Source: Epilithonimonas zeae
GTDB taxonomy: Bacteria > Bacteroidota > Bacteroidia > Flavobacteriales > Weeksellaceae
DNA: 64,000 bases
NCBI RefSeq assembly: GCF_900141765.1
Contig: NZ_FSRK01000001.1
Span: forward strand, 744,001-808,000
Reading direction: 5' to 3'
In this document: piece after piece, positions 51,761 to 61,856 of the stretch
How positions within the stretch are numbered: position 1 is the first letter of the stretch
Layout of the letters: the number at the start of each line of letters is the position of its first letter
The notes under the pieces: model-generated
What the model was told of the DNA's origin: nothing
Database searches by the model: none
Seen by the model: the letters and a program-made list of their open reading frames with translations, nothing else
Position numbers and translations under genes: made by a program

Positions 51761-54028
51761 ATGAGTGCACCTCAAGCAATTACAGAGCTGATTACTCTTG
51801 CAGACGGCAGAGAAATCACAATCGAAACAGGGAAACTAGCTAAACAAGCTGACGGATCTGTTGTAGTAAAAATGGGCGGAACAATGCTTTTAGCGACAGT
51901 TGTAGCCAACAAAGAAGCCAATCCTGGTGTAGACTTTTTACCTTTAACAGTAGATTACAGAGAAAAATTCTATGCAGGCGGTAAAATCCCTGGAAATTTT
52001 TTCAGAAGAGAAGCTCGTCCTTCAGACCAAGAAATCTTAACGATGCGTTTGGTAGACAGAGTTCTTAGACCTTTATTCCCTGAAGATTTCCACGCGGAAG
52101 TTCAGGTCATGATTTCATTAATTTCTTATGACGGAGAATCGATTCCTGATGATTTAGCAGGTCTTGCTGCATCTTCAGCGATTGCAATTACAGATATTCC
52201 TTTCAATGGGCCAATGTCTGAGGTAAGAGTAGTAAGAATTGATGGTCAACTTTCAATCAATCCTAAATTCGAAGATCTTAAAAATTCTGATCTTGATATT
52301 ATGGTTGGAGCAACTAAAGATTCTATCGTAATGGTGGAAGGTGAAATGAAAGAAATCACTGAAGCAGAAATGCTTGAAGCGATTACTTTTGCTCACGAAG
52401 AAATCAAAAAACAAGTTGAAGCTCAGGAAAGACTAGCTGAAAAAGTAGGAAAATCTTTCCCGAAAAGAGAATATAGCCACGAGAATCACGACGAAGCGAT
52501 CCGTGAAAAAGTGTGGAAAGAAACTTATGATAAAGTTTACGAAGTAGCAAAAACGCCTTCCAGCAAAGAAGAAAGAGGAGAGAAATTCAAAGCGGTACGT
52601 GATGAATTTTTAGCTCAATATGTTGAAAATGCGGAAGAATTGGAAAGAGTAACACCTTTCGTAAAAGTATATTACCACGATGTGGAAAAAGAAGCGATGC
52701 GTCAGATGATTTTGAATGATAAAATCCGTCTTGATGGTCGTGATCCTGAAACAATTCGTCCAATCTGGAGCGAAATCGATTATTTGCCAGGAGCTCACGG
52801 TTCTGCGATCTTTACAAGAGGAGAAACTCAGTCTTTAACGGCTGTAACTTTAGGTTCTGTGAAAGATGCAAATATGGTGGACAGCGTAATGGTAAATTAT
52901 GACGAGAGATTCTTCTTACATTATAACTTCCCTCCGTTCTCTACAGGTGAAGCTCGTCCTTTGAGAGGAACTTCAAGAAGAGAAGTTGGTCACGGAAACC
53001 TGGCTCAAAGAGCTTTGGCCAATATGATTCCTGAAGAAAATCCTTACACTATCCGTATTGTTTCTGATATTCTTGAATCAAATGGTTCATCTTCTATGGC
53101 AACTGTTTGTGCAGGGACTTTAGCATTGATGGATGCAGGTGTTCAAATCCATAAGCCAGTTTCCGGTATTGCAATGGGATTGGTAACTGATGTTAAGTCA
53201 GGGAAATTCACAGTGCTTTCTGATATTTTAGGAGACGAAGATCATCTAGGTGATATGGACTTCAAAGTAACGGGAACTGCAGACGGAATCACAGCTTGCC
53301 AGATGGATATCAAAATCCAAGGTCTTTCTATGGATATTATGGAGAAAGCGCTTTTACAAGCTAAAGACGGAAGACTTCATATCCTGAACAAAATTACTGA
53401 AACAATTGCTGCTCCAAGAGAAGATGTGAAACCTCACGCTCCTAAAATGGTAATGATGGAAATCCCTAAAGATTTCATCGGTGCTGTAATCGGGCCTGGT
53501 GGAAAAATCATTCAGCAAATGCAGAAAGACACTGATACTGTTATTGCTATCGAAGAAGTTGGAGAGATCGGAAGAATCGAGATTTCTGGTGTTAGCAGAG
53601 AGAAAATCAATGAGGCTATTGCGAAGATCAATGAGATTACTTTTGTACCTGTTGTAGGCGAAGTTTACCAAGGTAAAGTAGTAAAAGTAATGGATTTCGG
53701 AGCTTTCGTAGCGATTGCTAAAGGTACTGAAGGCTTACTTCATATCTCTGAAATCGAGTGGGCAAGACTTGATAAAGTTCCTTACAAAGAAGGTGATGAA
53801 GTGGAAGTGAAGTTTATGGGTTATGATGACCGTAAGAAAATGAAACTTTCCAGAAAAGTTTTGTTGCCAAGACCACCAAGACCTGAAAAGAAAGAAGGCG
53901 AGCAAAGAGGTCCAAGACCAGAAGGGCAAAACAGATCTGATAGACCTGCGAGACCAGAAGGTAACAGAAGACCAGAGGGCGAAGGCGAGAAACCTGCCGG
54001 AGACCAAAACCCTTCTAACGAAGCTTAA
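51761..54028 (+). CDS. pnp: Polynucleotide phosphorylase
   Basis: A 755-aa 3'-5' exoribonuclease that releases NDPs with phosphate. Two RNase PH cores ([35 protein letters not shown]; then [17 protein letters not shown] and [17 protein letters not shown]), a KH domain ([19 protein letters not shown]) and an S1 domain ([20 protein letters not shown]). The last 50 residues are a Pro/Arg/Glu-rich tail ([18 protein letters not shown]) that is longer than in E. coli and may recruit partners or RNA. Confidence 0.97.
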   Translation: MSAPQAITELITLADGREITIETGKLAKQADGSVVVKMGGTMLLATVVANKEANPGVDFLPLTVDYREKFYAGGKIPGNFFRREARPSDQEILTMRLVDRVLRPLFPEDFHAEVQVMISLISYDGESIPDDLAGLAASSAIAITDIPFNGPMSEVRVVRIDGQLSINPKFEDLKNSDLDIMVGATKDSIVMVEGEMKEITEAEMLEAITFAHEEIKKQVEAQERLAEKVGKSFPKREYSHENHDEAIREKVWKETYDKVYEVAKTPSSKEERGEKFKAVRDEFLAQYVENAEELERVTPFVKVYYHDVEKEAMRQMILNDKIRLDGRDPETIRPIWSEIDYLPGAHGSAIFTRGETQSLTAVTLGSVKDANMVDSVMVNYDERFFLHYNFPPFSTGEARPLRGTSRREVGHGNLAQRALANMIPEENPYTIRIVSDILESNGSSSMATVCAGTLALMDAGVQIHKPVSGIAMGLVTDVKSGKFTVLSDILGDEDHLGDMDFKVTGTADGITACQMDIKIQGLSMDIMEKALLQAKDGRLHILNKITETIAAPREDVKPHAPKMVMMEIPKDFIGAVIGPGGKIIQQMQKDTDTVIAIEEVGEIGRIEISGVSREKINEAIAKINEITFVPVVGEVYQGKVVKVMDFGAFVAIAKGTEGLLHISEIEWARLDKVPYKEGDEVEVKFMGYDDRKKMKLSRKVLLPRPPRPEKKEGEQRGPRPEGQNRSDRPARPEGNRRPEGEGEKPAGDQNPSNEA

Positions 54029-54049
54029 GATTAAGTTCTTAGATATAAT

Positions 54050-54079
54050 TAATCCCCCGATCATTCGGGGGATTTTTTT
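54050..54079 (+). terminator. pnp terminator
   Basis: AATCCCCCGA/TCGGGGGATT stem, TCAT loop, T7 tail. Confidence 0.93.
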
Positions 54080-54152
54080 GTGGAATGTTTTATTTATAGT
54101 CTTTCGAGAGCCTCAGGATGACATCGCTAATACTCAACGGATATATTGCTTA

Positions 54153-54383
54153 TGACTTAAGAATATTATTTCAAGTAATGAGAATATACTTTACAGTGGC
54201 AAGAATATGATTTGCAGTAGGGAAAATATGCTCTAAAGTAATAAGAATATGATTTACAGTGCCGACAATATCTTTCACAGTAGGGATAATGTGATTTAAA
54301 GTAATGACAATACGCTCTGCAGTAGTGAGAATATGGTTTGCAGTCATAAGAATTTGATTAATAGTTATGGCAATATTAATCTT
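54153..54383. repeat. Degenerate 21-bp tandem array, about 11 units
   Basis: Units of exactly 21 bp in register, beginning AGT: at 54174, 54195, 54216, 54237, 54258, 54279, 54300, 54321, 54342, 54363, plus a decayed unit at 54153. Consensus AGTAnnrAnAATATGnTTTnC; the AGT and central AAT are nearly invariant. No spacers, so not CRISPR; no start codon and replacement-type changes, so not coding. The 400-bp space 54080-54477 contains this array and the reverse terminator, nothing else. Confidence 0.75.
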
Positions 54384-54396
54384 GTTAAAAGCATAT

Positions 54397-54432
54397 AAAA
54401 AAACATCCTGACTGGAAATTCAGTCAGGATAT
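54397..54432 (-). terminator. Terminator of the 241-aa gene
   Basis: ATCCTGACTG/CAGTCAGGAT stem followed by T7 on the minus strand. Confidence 0.9.
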
Positions 54433-54477
54433 ATAGTGTTATGTTTTGATGCTAAAATCTGTGAATGTCTTTAGATT

Positions 54478-55203
54478 TTAGCTTTTTACTACTGTAAATT
54501 TTATTGCAGATACTGTCTCAAATTCCGGAGAGGTTGCTCCGTAAATCGTCTTGACGTATTTTTTGACGTTTTGGGCGATGGTGTAGAGTCCTGTTTCTTC
54601 TGCGTATAATATCTGATCTCTTTCTGTGAGTTTGACGTTGAGTTCGGCTTCGGTTTGATCTACAGGCTGAGTGGTGCTGACCAATGAATCTTTGTAAGTG
54701 GTGAGGTTGGTGAGCTTCAAATCTTCTTCGTTGGGTGTGTAGACAGGAATGGTTGCCAATAATTGTAAAAGTATGCCGAAATTCTCGGCTTGCTGAGTAT
54801 ATGATTGGCGGGAAATGGATATTGTTTTTGGTGGTTCTCCGCCTTCTTCGGTTGTAGCTTTGGGCTTCTTTTGTCCGCCCTGGATGGTGCGGTTTAGGGT
54901 TCTCGCCTGGTCGATTGTTCCTTGTGGTAAGCCTAGGATTTCTAACAGACTGAGAATTCTTGTACAGGTTGGTTTCAGGTTTTCGAATGCTACCTGACGC
55001 AGGGCGATGGCGTTTTTGTTCGCGTTTCGTTTTTCTTCTACTTCGCTGAGTTTTGCAACGGCAGTGGTGTAGAGGGTTTGGAGATTGGCGACCGAAAGGC
55101 TAGCTACCGGAGGATTGTAAAGTGTGTAAACGGAAACTTGCTCTGTGAGTTTTTGTAGGTTGGCTACGTTCTTAGCGTGTCCTACTTCTGATGTTGAAGA
55201 CAT
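54478..55203 (-). CDS. Hypothetical helical protein, 241 aa
   Basis: Soluble, Gln/Thr/Leu-rich, mostly helical by eye (ASLSVANLQTLYTTAVAKLSEVEEK, IALRQVAFENLKPTCTRIL, YTQQAENFGILLQLLATI), with a Gly/Lys linker QGGQKKPKATTEEGGEPP. No signal peptide and no known motif. Base composition is visibly richer in G+C than its neighbours, hinting at different history. It has a well-formed promoter and terminator and lies beside the 21-bp array. Confidence 0.7.
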   Translation of the reverse strand: MSSTSEVGHAKNVANLQKLTEQVSVYTLYNPPVASLSVANLQTLYTTAVAKLSEVEEKRNANKNAIALRQVAFENLKPTCTRILSLLEILGLPQGTIDQARTLNRTIQGGQKKPKATTEEGGEPPKTISISRQSYTQQAENFGILLQLLATIPVYTPNEEDLKLTNLTTYKDSLVSTTQPVDQTEAELNVKLTERDQILYAEETGLYTIAQNVKKYVKTIYGATSPEFETVSAIKFTVVKS

Positions 55204-55229
55204 AGTATTGTGTTTTATAATTATTTCTC

Positions 55230-55259
55230 CAAATATATTATTTATTATGAATATGACAA
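55230..55259 (-). promoter_or_regulatory. Promoter of the 241-aa gene
   Basis: On the minus strand: TTG, 19-nt spacer, TATATTTG, ending 26 nt before the ATG. Confidence 0.7.
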
Positions 55260-55363
55260 TTAATTGGATTATTAATTATGAATAATTGAATATTATGTTA
55301 AATTGGGAATGGGAAACCCTAGCGGGAGGCTGGGGGTTTGTTTGTTGGGAGCGTTATTTGTCT

Positions 55364-56167
55364 TTAACGGTTGATAAGAACCGTATTACAAGCATTGGAT
55401 GATACATTAAAGTTTCCTGAAGCAACGGGTAAACCGCTTTTTCCAATTGCCTGATAGGAAAAAGTTCCTGGTGTCTCAAAATAAAAACATTCTGACTCTC
55501 CGCATTTATATTCTGATCCTTGATCGTAAGTGATGTAACCTGCATAATTTCTGAAATTAGATAATGTACTGTTTTTCCACACCACTATATTTAAAGTATC
55601 ATTGTTAAGAGGTTTGTTAGTGTAAAATGAAACCATACCTTTACCAGTAGGATAGGGATTTGTGTATGTGTAATTAAAATTTTTAGTTAAATCCTGAATC
55701 TCACCTTCTGCTGAGAACGGAATGGGTATCCTGGAAAGATCAGCATACGCAGAACCCTGAATTTTAAATTTATATTTTCCTGTTTTTGTAATTTTTCCAA
55801 ACCTAACTTCATAAGAAGTATTGCCAATGCGAATTATTCCATCTCTGTTATCCCTCATCTCGGGATGATGTGCTATGCCGAATGTGCCACTTTCATCCTG
55901 AGGAAACATTCCAATAGAAGCGGAAGCATCTGCGGCATCGTCCCGAATGGTCATAAACCATTGAAATCCTGTATAAATAGGTGCTTCCTGATCATCTGAC
56001 AGTGGAATTACACTACACGTTCCTGTATAGTTTTTGCCCTTGAAAGTAAATGTCCCCTTTCCCACAGAATTATTAAAATCTGTATCAGTCTGTTCTTCAT
56101 CATTTGAATTACAATTATATGTAAGTGATACAAGCAGGATTAGAAAGATTATTTTAAAAGATTTCAT
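55364..56167 (-). CDS. Lipoprotein, 267 aa
   Basis: Signal and lipobox MKSFKIIFLILLVSLTYNC. The mature part opens with acidic NSNDEEQTDTDF and contains beta-rich stretches (GTFTFKGKNYTGTCSVIP, GDISSYEVRFGKITKTGKYKFKI-like) and two Cys pairs. No recognised domain. It starts 5 nt after the end of the T9SS cargo gene, so it is translated from the same transcript and may be its surface partner. Confidence 0.75.
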   Translation of the reverse strand: MKSFKIIFLILLVSLTYNCNSNDEEQTDTDFNNSVGKGTFTFKGKNYTGTCSVIPLSDDQEAPIYTGFQWFMTIRDDAADASASIGMFPQDESGTFGIAHHPEMRDNRDGIIRIGNTSYEVRFGKITKTGKYKFKIQGSAYADLSRIPIPFSAEGEIQDLTKNFNYTYTNPYPTGKGMVSFYTNKPLNNDTLNIVVWKNSTLSNFRNYAGYITYDQGSEYKCGESECFYFETPGTFSYQAIGKSGLPVASGNFNVSSNACNTVLINR

Positions 56168-56172
56168 AATAA

Positions 56173-57846
56173 TTACCTTTTAATTAGTTTCAAATTTGTT
56201 TTTTGTCCATCTTTTGGATTGATAATTAGAAAATAGTTTCCTGTTTCAAGCCTTTCTATATCTATTTTCTCATTATATCTTGCGTTTCCGGATTTTATAA
56301 TATTTCCGTTTAAATCCATTATATTATAGTCAAACGCTTCCATTGATTTTTTACCGTTAATTGTGATGAACGATTTTGCAGGGTTTGGAGATAAGATCAG
56401 TTGATTATCGTTACTGATATCTTTTACGGATAATTGTGAAAGCTGAGATAAATCTAATTTATACAAGCCAGGATTCTCATAGCTGTTACTGTAATAGAGA
56501 TATTTTCCACTACTGTAGAAATTACTATCAATGCTTACATAATTACCAAAATTATAAACAGGATAAGTTCCTCCTATTGTAGCATCTGTTTTGTAAAGAT
56601 AATTACCTTCATAATGGCTCATCTCGTGATAGTAGAAACTGTTGTTGGCGAAAATGGTAATTAAACTACAGGCTTGGTTATAAGATTTTATATTTTTGAA
56701 AAAACGGGTACCGGAAACTGTTCCGTCTGAGATCCAGAGTTCTGAGGTAGATGGCGTGCTACCTGAACTGATTGTGTAATTTCTTTGTCCGATAACCTTG
56801 TTGTTGGCTTGATATACAGGATTTTGGCCAGCGCCTGCTATAACAGGATATTCCGGACTTACTTGTGAAGTAGTTTGTGTGGTCGAAAATGCTGGTATGC
56901 TTGTTAAAACAGGTGTGGAGGAACCATCCGACATATACACTTTATCACCATCTGTGATATAGACCATATTATTAAAAATGTAAGGTTGTAATGGTGTTGT
57001 GTTGTTGTCACCTTGGTAAGTAAAATAATTGGTATTTACATTATTGTTTGTAAGATTAATAGATTCTATTTTGTTCACTATTGTTCCATTTTCATTAATT
57101 CTGCTGACTTTTAACAGGCTATTGTTGAGTTTTACAAATCGGCTTAAATCTCTAAAATAGTATCCTGTGGAAGGAACATTGTTGGTAGTAGAAATTAAGC
57201 TTATAAGTCCTGTGTTATCATTGACTTTGAAAATCTTTTCGGAATTTCCTTCATCAAAGTAATTGCCCGTAAGATAGATATCGCTGTTATTGATATGGAT
57301 CCCGGAAATTCTGAGATAATAAAAATGAGTAGGGGTGTCATAGTATTTTAGCCCAGTCATTGTATTGGTTAAAAAATTATATGTCTGAGCCACACCATTA
57401 GGCGTGAAATATAATTTGTCATTGATGAAAGCATAGTCGCCCAAAACCTGACTATTACCTAAATAGGTTTGGGAAAAATTGATCATACTGTTGGTTAGCG
57501 GGTCGATTTGATAGAGTAGATTGTAGGACGACGTTTTGAAGTAGATTTTCCCATTGTACATTCTGATAAAAGTAGGTGTTTCAGCATTCGGGATCTCTCC
57601 AGATAAGATGGTAACTTGATTGTTAATGACGTTTACCTTAGCAATCTTTCCTGTATAATAACCACCTGCAAGAGTTTTTGTATAGCAATAGATGTAACCT
57701 CCGCTTTCGTAAAAAGGTGTGGATTGCTTTGGAACAAAACCATTACCACCATACAATCCATAACCATCCGGCATAGGAATGTAAGTGGATTGAGCTGAAA
57801 ATGTAAGAGAGAATAAGACTGAGATAAAAAAGATAATTGTTTTCAT
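56173..57846 (-). CDS. Secreted protein with type A T9SS sorting domain
   Basis: ATG 57846 (MKTIIFFISVLFSLTFSAQ) gives 557 aa. The body is repeated beta-propeller-like strands with Asn/Gly turns (IYFKTSSYNLLYQIDPLT, VKLNNSLLKVSRINENG, LWISDGTVSGTRFFKNI). The C-terminal 80 residues are the sorting domain: QLILSPNPAKSFITING, FDYNIMDLNGNIIKSG, IDIERLETGNYFLIIN, LKLIKR. It should cross the outer membrane by T9SS, with PorQ at 17.4 kb as one machine component. An additional ATG is 18 nt upstream. Confidence 0.9.
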   Translation of the reverse strand: MKTIIFFISVLFSLTFSAQSTYIPMPDGYGLYGGNGFVPKQSTPFYESGGYIYCYTKTLAGGYYTGKIAKVNVINNQVTILSGEIPNAETPTFIRMYNGKIYFKTSSYNLLYQIDPLTNSMINFSQTYLGNSQVLGDYAFINDKLYFTPNGVAQTYNFLTNTMTGLKYYDTPTHFYYLRISGIHINNSDIYLTGNYFDEGNSEKIFKVNDNTGLISLISTTNNVPSTGYYFRDLSRFVKLNNSLLKVSRINENGTIVNKIESINLTNNNVNTNYFTYQGDNNTTPLQPYIFNNMVYITDGDKVYMSDGSSTPVLTSIPAFSTTQTTSQVSPEYPVIAGAGQNPVYQANNKVIGQRNYTISSGSTPSTSELWISDGTVSGTRFFKNIKSYNQACSLITIFANNSFYYHEMSHYEGNYLYKTDATIGGTYPVYNFGNYVSIDSNFYSSGKYLYYSNSYENPGLYKLDLSQLSQLSVKDISNDNQLILSPNPAKSFITINGKKSMEAFDYNIMDLNGNIIKSGNARYNEKIDIERLETGNYFLIINPKDGQKTNLKLIKR

Positions 57847-57866
57847 AACTTTTGTATTTGTCATTA

Positions 57867-57874
57867 CAAAACTA
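57867..57874 (-). promoter_or_regulatory. -7 box of the T9SS cargo gene
   Basis: TAGTTTTG on the minus strand, 20 nt before the ATG at 57846. Confidence 0.5.
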
Positions 57875-57888
57875 TCTCAGTTATAAAA

Positions 57889-57915
57889 CAAAAAAAATAG
57901 CTATTTCTAGCTATT
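57889..57915 (-). terminator. Terminator of the PAS-LuxR gene
   Basis: AATAGCTA/TAGCTATT stem with a GAAA tetraloop (minus strand) and T8 tail. Confidence 0.88.
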
Positions 57916-57916
57916 T

Positions 57917-58702
57917 TTATATCCATCCTTCTTTTATGGATTTGCATACGAGTTCCAATGGAGTATGTACTTCCGCTTTACTGAGTATGTTTTTTCTGTG
58001 ATTATTGACTGTATTAATGCTAATAAAAAGCTCATCTGCAATGGTTTTGGTGTTTTTGCCTTCAACGATACATTTCAGAATCTCTTTTTCTCTTTTGGTA
58101 AATAAATCGAATGATTTTGTTAATCTTTCTGTAACTTGGATATTGTAATAGGAAGGTTCATTATCAAAGCCTATGATAGAGAAACAAGGTATGCCTTCTG
58201 GTTTTATATGGCTAATGTCTGTATCTAATGATAATGTACGATAATAGTTTTTTTCATCATAATCCACCTGAACGGCTTGGTGCAGGATCCGAATGTATCG
58301 TCCATCCTTTTTTCTTAATCTTATATCATACTGTACCTTATAATATTTTGCTTTTTCAAAAGGTAAGGTTTTGAAAAACTCAACCACTTTGGACTCAAAG
58401 CTTAAAAAATAGGATCTGTCATCAGGATGTATAATTTCCATAAATAAAGTGACCGTTATTTCATTGGAGTTATAGCCTAATATTTCGCTTATGTTATCAC
58501 TGATTACATCAAATTCTGTAGTGTACATATTAAAAACATAGTAGAAATAGTCTCCGGCGTGAAAGACATTTAGTAAGCGTTTATACCATTCTATTTGTTT
58601 ATGCAGCTGCTCTGTATCAGGAATTGTTTCTTTATTTACAACCGTTTTCCAGACTTTCGCAGCTGCTTCATATAAGGATGGTTTTGAATTTTTCATAATC
58701 AT
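57917..58702 (-). CDS. PAS-domain LuxR-type transcriptional regulator
   Basis: A 261-aa regulator. Residues 50-190 are a PAS/PAC fold (ISDNISEILGYNSNEITVTLFMEIIHPDD and IRLRKKDGRYIRILHQAVQV), which usually binds a small ligand or a cofactor. The C-terminal 65 residues are a LuxR HTH (FTKREKEILKCIVEGKNTKTIADELFISINTVNNHRKNIL). No receiver domain, so it is a one-component sensor. Upstream of the T9SS cargo and lipoprotein genes, which are candidate targets. ATG 58702 or 58696. Confidence 0.85.
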   Translation of the reverse strand: MIMKNSKPSLYEAAAKVWKTVVNKETIPDTEQLHKQIEWYKRLLNVFHAGDYFYYVFNMYTTEFDVISDNISEILGYNSNEITVTLFMEIIHPDDRSYFLSFESKVVEFFKTLPFEKAKYYKVQYDIRLRKKDGRYIRILHQAVQVDYDEKNYYRTLSLDTDISHIKPEGIPCFSIIGFDNEPSYYNIQVTERLTKSFDLFTKREKEILKCIVEGKNTKTIADELFISINTVNNHRKNILSKAEVHTPLELVCKSIKEGWI

Positions 58703-58815
58703 TTGGTTTTAATGGAAATAGATTTTAAATATACCAATAAAGAGTAAATGAATATGAAAATGCTTTTTTATTTTCAAAATAATATTAAAATTTATTTAAA
58801 AATATCATCAATAAT

Positions 58816-58853
58816 GAAAAATCCTCTTTTCACTACAAGAAGAGGATTTTTTT
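58816..58853 (-). terminator. Terminator of the marR-barrel operon
   Basis: AAAATCCTCTT/AAGAGGATTTT stem; T-runs on both sides, so it may work in both directions. Confidence 0.85.
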
Positions 58854-58891
58854 GAATTAAATTAATTTCAATATGTTTAGGATTTTATCAT

Positions 58892-61318
58892 TTATCCAGC
58901 CCTCTGCTTCAAATCATCCGCCCCACCAGTTTTCCTCGCTTGTCCAGATTTCCCTGAGCCGAAGTTATAAGTGTAGGAAAGCGTTGCCACTCTGGTGTCT
59001 CTTCTCACAATGAAGTTTTCTACATAGCCGGAATAGATGTTTCGGGCTTCCGGATTGCTCTTGAAGAAGATGTCGTTGAAAGAAAACTTGAGCGTGCTGT
59101 TGTTCTTGAATTTCTTCTGAGCACCGATGTTTACAGACCACATCGGTTTCAGATACATATAGGCGTAGACTTCTTTGGCTTTGTAGTTCCCTGAAAGTTC
59201 TGCCGAAAAACCATTTCCGATTTTGAAAGAATTGATGCTGTTGAGGTCAAATGTAAAGTTCCCCTGATTCTTGATATTGGTGTCGGAAATATTGCCAGTG
59301 TAACTGCCGTAATAGAAATTGGCACTGTTGTTCATCTCCCACCATTTGGTCACTTTTACAGGCGCAATCAGGTTGAGACCGTAATAGGAAGCGGAACTGA
59401 GATTCTCGTTGGTCTGTACCACCACCGTTTTTCCGTCCTCGATAATCGGCATCAGAACGTCTGTGATGTTTTTGTTGGTTTTGCTGTAGCTCAGGGTCGC
59501 AAAATACTTGTTGCTCAAACTGTAGGTGAACTCATAATTCATTGTGGTTTGCGGGTCGAGATTGGGATTTCCGGCTTGGTAGGTTGTCGGGTCCAGATAG
59601 AATTTAAAAGGGTTGAGCTGACGGTAATTGGGTCTGGTAATTCTTCTGCTGAAGTTGAGTTCTACGCTGTTTTTGTCATCCACATCATAAGAAAAAACGG
59701 CACTTGGAAATAACTGTGTGTAATTCTTTTTGTTGATTTGGTTGGTGGTGAGCTGATTTCCCGTCACGTTGGTGTTTTCCATTCTGAGACCAAAATTGAC
59801 CTTGAATTTTTCCCAATTCTTAATCACGTTTCCATAAACGGCATTGATGTTTTCCTCGTAAATGAAATGGTTGGTTTTGGTATTGTCAATAACCGAAGTT
59901 CCGGAACTGGCATCAAAAAACTGAAGGTCGTTGTCCGCTTTTACAAAACTCGTTTTAAGTCCCGTCTCCAATTTCCAGTTCTTTCTGAAGACTTTGGTAA
60001 GGTCTGATTTTAAGGAATAAATATTGAGGTTTCCGTCCAAATCGCCTTTTAAAATATAAGGATTTGGGTTAGCCGAAGTTGACGGAGAAAGGTTTCCATC
60101 ATTATCAAAATTTCTTGTATTGAAGTTTTGAAGCGACGTGTTAGAATAATTGATATAATCCAAATCCGTCGTGAGTTCTGAACCCAGCGAATCGATTTTG
60201 TATTTGTGATTGAAGTTCAAAGACGCATTTTTCCAATGGTCGCGGTTGTTGCTTTTGGTGTTGAAAGTTCCGTCGGGCTGGTAATTTTGATTCAGAATCT
60301 GAGTGTCATTATTGCTCGTCGGGTCGAATCTATTGCTCACAAGACCAACTGAAAATCCTAAAACATTCTTATCGTTGGCGTAATAATCCATTCCGACTTT
60401 TGCGATGTGATTTCGGAAATTCATTTTTAGAAAATTGTTCTGAACGTAGGCGTTTTGGAACGTTCCGTTTTCGTAGAAGTTTCTGTCCAAGGTCAATTTG
60501 TTGAAGAATTCTCTGTAAGCAAAGCTGTAGTTGGCAAAAAGATTCACTTTTTTGTTCCTGTGATTGATGCTGAAACTGTTGTTGTTCTTCACATATTTTC
60601 CTGTTCCGAGGGAAGTGGAAAGACTGCCGTTGGTTCCTTTTCGCTGGTCTTTTTTGAGTCTGATGTTGATGATAGAAGTTCCGGATGCATCGTATTTTGA
60701 AGACGGATTGGTAATGAATTCGATTTTTTCAACGGTGGAAGACGGGATTCCTCTGAGGTAATTGGCAAGGTCGGTTCCTGTCATCGGTGTGTTTTTTCCG
60801 TCGATTTGAACGAGCAAATTTGCTTTGCCACGCATACTGATATTGTCGTTGCTGTCGATATTGACGCCTGGCGCTTTTTCCAACACTTCGAAAGCTGAAT
60901 TTCCGGTGGAGGCGATGCTGTTTTCTACATTCAGAATCATTTTTCCGTCCTGTCGTTCGATGTAAGGTTTTGTTTTGGTGATTGTCACGGCTTCAATTGA
61001 TTTTTCATTGAGTGAAATCGAAGGAAGTGTGGTATTTTCATTGACGGAAACTTGAGATTGATAAACTTCTGCTCCGCTTTTATTGATTTTCAGATTGTAA
61101 TTTCCTGACATCAAATCATTGAAACTGAATTTCCCGTTTTGGTCAGCAACTTCGGTTTTTATCAATTTGTTTTCTGAGTTGAATAGATTGATTTCTATTT
61201 GATTCGCATTGCCGGAATCAATCGTTCCTGATAAAGAAAAATTCTGGCTGGACTGTGCAAACAAGGTTGTGAAAAAAGACACTGTCCAAATGAGTATGGC
61301 TAAAAATATTCTGGTCAT
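58892..61318 (-). CDS. TonB-dependent-receptor-like outer-membrane beta-barrel protein
   Basis: An 808-aa protein with signal sequence (FLAILIWTVSFFTTLFAQ). Residues 20-110 are a carboxypeptidase-regulatory-like domain (FSLSGTIDSGNANQIEINLFN, KFSFNDLMSGNYNLKINKSG); then a plug domain (FEVLEKAPGVNIDSNDNISMRGKANLLVQIDGK) and an OMP_b-brl_3 barrel ending VATLSYTYNFGSG. It belongs with the Bacteroidota outer-membrane receptor superfamily; substrate unknown. It overlaps the MarR gene by 4 bp (ATGA), so expression is coupled. G+C looks higher than in neighbours. Confidence 0.88.
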   Translation of the reverse strand: MTRIFLAILIWTVSFFTTLFAQSSQNFSLSGTIDSGNANQIEINLFNSENKLIKTEVADQNGKFSFNDLMSGNYNLKINKSGAEVYQSQVSVNENTTLPSISLNEKSIEAVTITKTKPYIERQDGKMILNVENSIASTGNSAFEVLEKAPGVNIDSNDNISMRGKANLLVQIDGKNTPMTGTDLANYLRGIPSSTVEKIEFITNPSSKYDASGTSIINIRLKKDQRKGTNGSLSTSLGTGKYVKNNNSFSINHRNKKVNLFANYSFAYREFFNKLTLDRNFYENGTFQNAYVQNNFLKMNFRNHIAKVGMDYYANDKNVLGFSVGLVSNRFDPTSNNDTQILNQNYQPDGTFNTKSNNRDHWKNASLNFNHKYKIDSLGSELTTDLDYINYSNTSLQNFNTRNFDNDGNLSPSTSANPNPYILKGDLDGNLNIYSLKSDLTKVFRKNWKLETGLKTSFVKADNDLQFFDASSGTSVIDNTKTNHFIYEENINAVYGNVIKNWEKFKVNFGLRMENTNVTGNQLTTNQINKKNYTQLFPSAVFSYDVDDKNSVELNFSRRITRPNYRQLNPFKFYLDPTTYQAGNPNLDPQTTMNYEFTYSLSNKYFATLSYSKTNKNITDVLMPIIEDGKTVVVQTNENLSSASYYGLNLIAPVKVTKWWEMNNSANFYYGSYTGNISDTNIKNQGNFTFDLNSINSFKIGNGFSAELSGNYKAKEVYAYMYLKPMWSVNIGAQKKFKNNSTLKFSFNDIFFKSNPEARNIYSGYVENFIVRRDTRVATLSYTYNFGSGKSGQARKTGGADDLKQRAG

Positions 61319-61833
61319 TGTGTTGTTGTTTTGATTAAAAGTGATTTTTTATTTCTCGCAGATTTTATTGATTTTGCAGATGGATATGTTTTATTTATTT
61401 TTGTGTTGATACAGTTTTCGGAGATTTTTAAAAGTGCTGAATTCATTATTTCTAGTTCAGATTTTGAAACATTTTCTAAGGCTACGCTTCTGTTGTTCTC
61501 GATGAGGTTCTGAACTTTTTCGATGATTTCTTTTCCGGATTTGGTGACGCTGAGATTGGTTTTTCTGCGGTCGTTTGCGTGAACTTCTCGTGTTATGAAT
61601 TCCGACTTCACCAATAATTCAATAATTCTCGTGACTGATGCATTGTCTTTGAAAACCAGATTTCCGATTTCGTTTTGAGTAATTTCAGGATTTTCGAGAA
61701 TTGCTTTGATGATGAGCCATTGGTCAATTGTGATGTTGAAACCGTTTTCTTTTAGTTGTCTCTGGGCGTAATTTCTGTAAGCTCTAATGGCTTTATCGAT
61801 ATTGTAAAATATGATTGAATCTAATTTTTCCAT
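61315..61833 (-). CDS. MarR-family transcriptional regulator
   Basis: A 172-aa winged-helix repressor: SIIFYNIDKAIRAYRNYAQRQLKENGFNITIDQW, then LIIKAILENPEITQNEIGNLVFKDNASVTRIIELLVKSEFI and the wing VHANDRRKTNLSVTKSG. MarR proteins bind a phenolic or lipid-like ligand and repress export or detoxification genes. It is the first gene of an operon with the outer-membrane barrel gene and is preceded by a perfect operator-like palindrome. Confidence 0.92.
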   Translation of the reverse strand: MEKLDSIIFYNIDKAIRAYRNYAQRQLKENGFNITIDQWLIIKAILENPEITQNEIGNLVFKDNASVTRIIELLVKSEFITREVHANDRRKTNLSVTKSGKEIIEKVQNLIENNRSVALENVSKSELEIMNSALLKISENCINTKINKTYPSAKSIKSARNKKSLLIKTTTQ

Positions 61834-61856
61834 AGTTTTAAAAATTTAAAATGACT

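Noticed and set aside
54153..54383. CRISPR array
   Set aside because: Units are contiguous without spacers, strongly diverged, and no cas genes are in the window.
54171..54403. Open minus-strand frame with heptad-like peptide (units such as ANHILTT and VNHILIT)
   Set aside because: The openness follows from the 21-bp unit; no usable start codon, it begins in the terminator, and unit changes are mostly amino-acid replacing.
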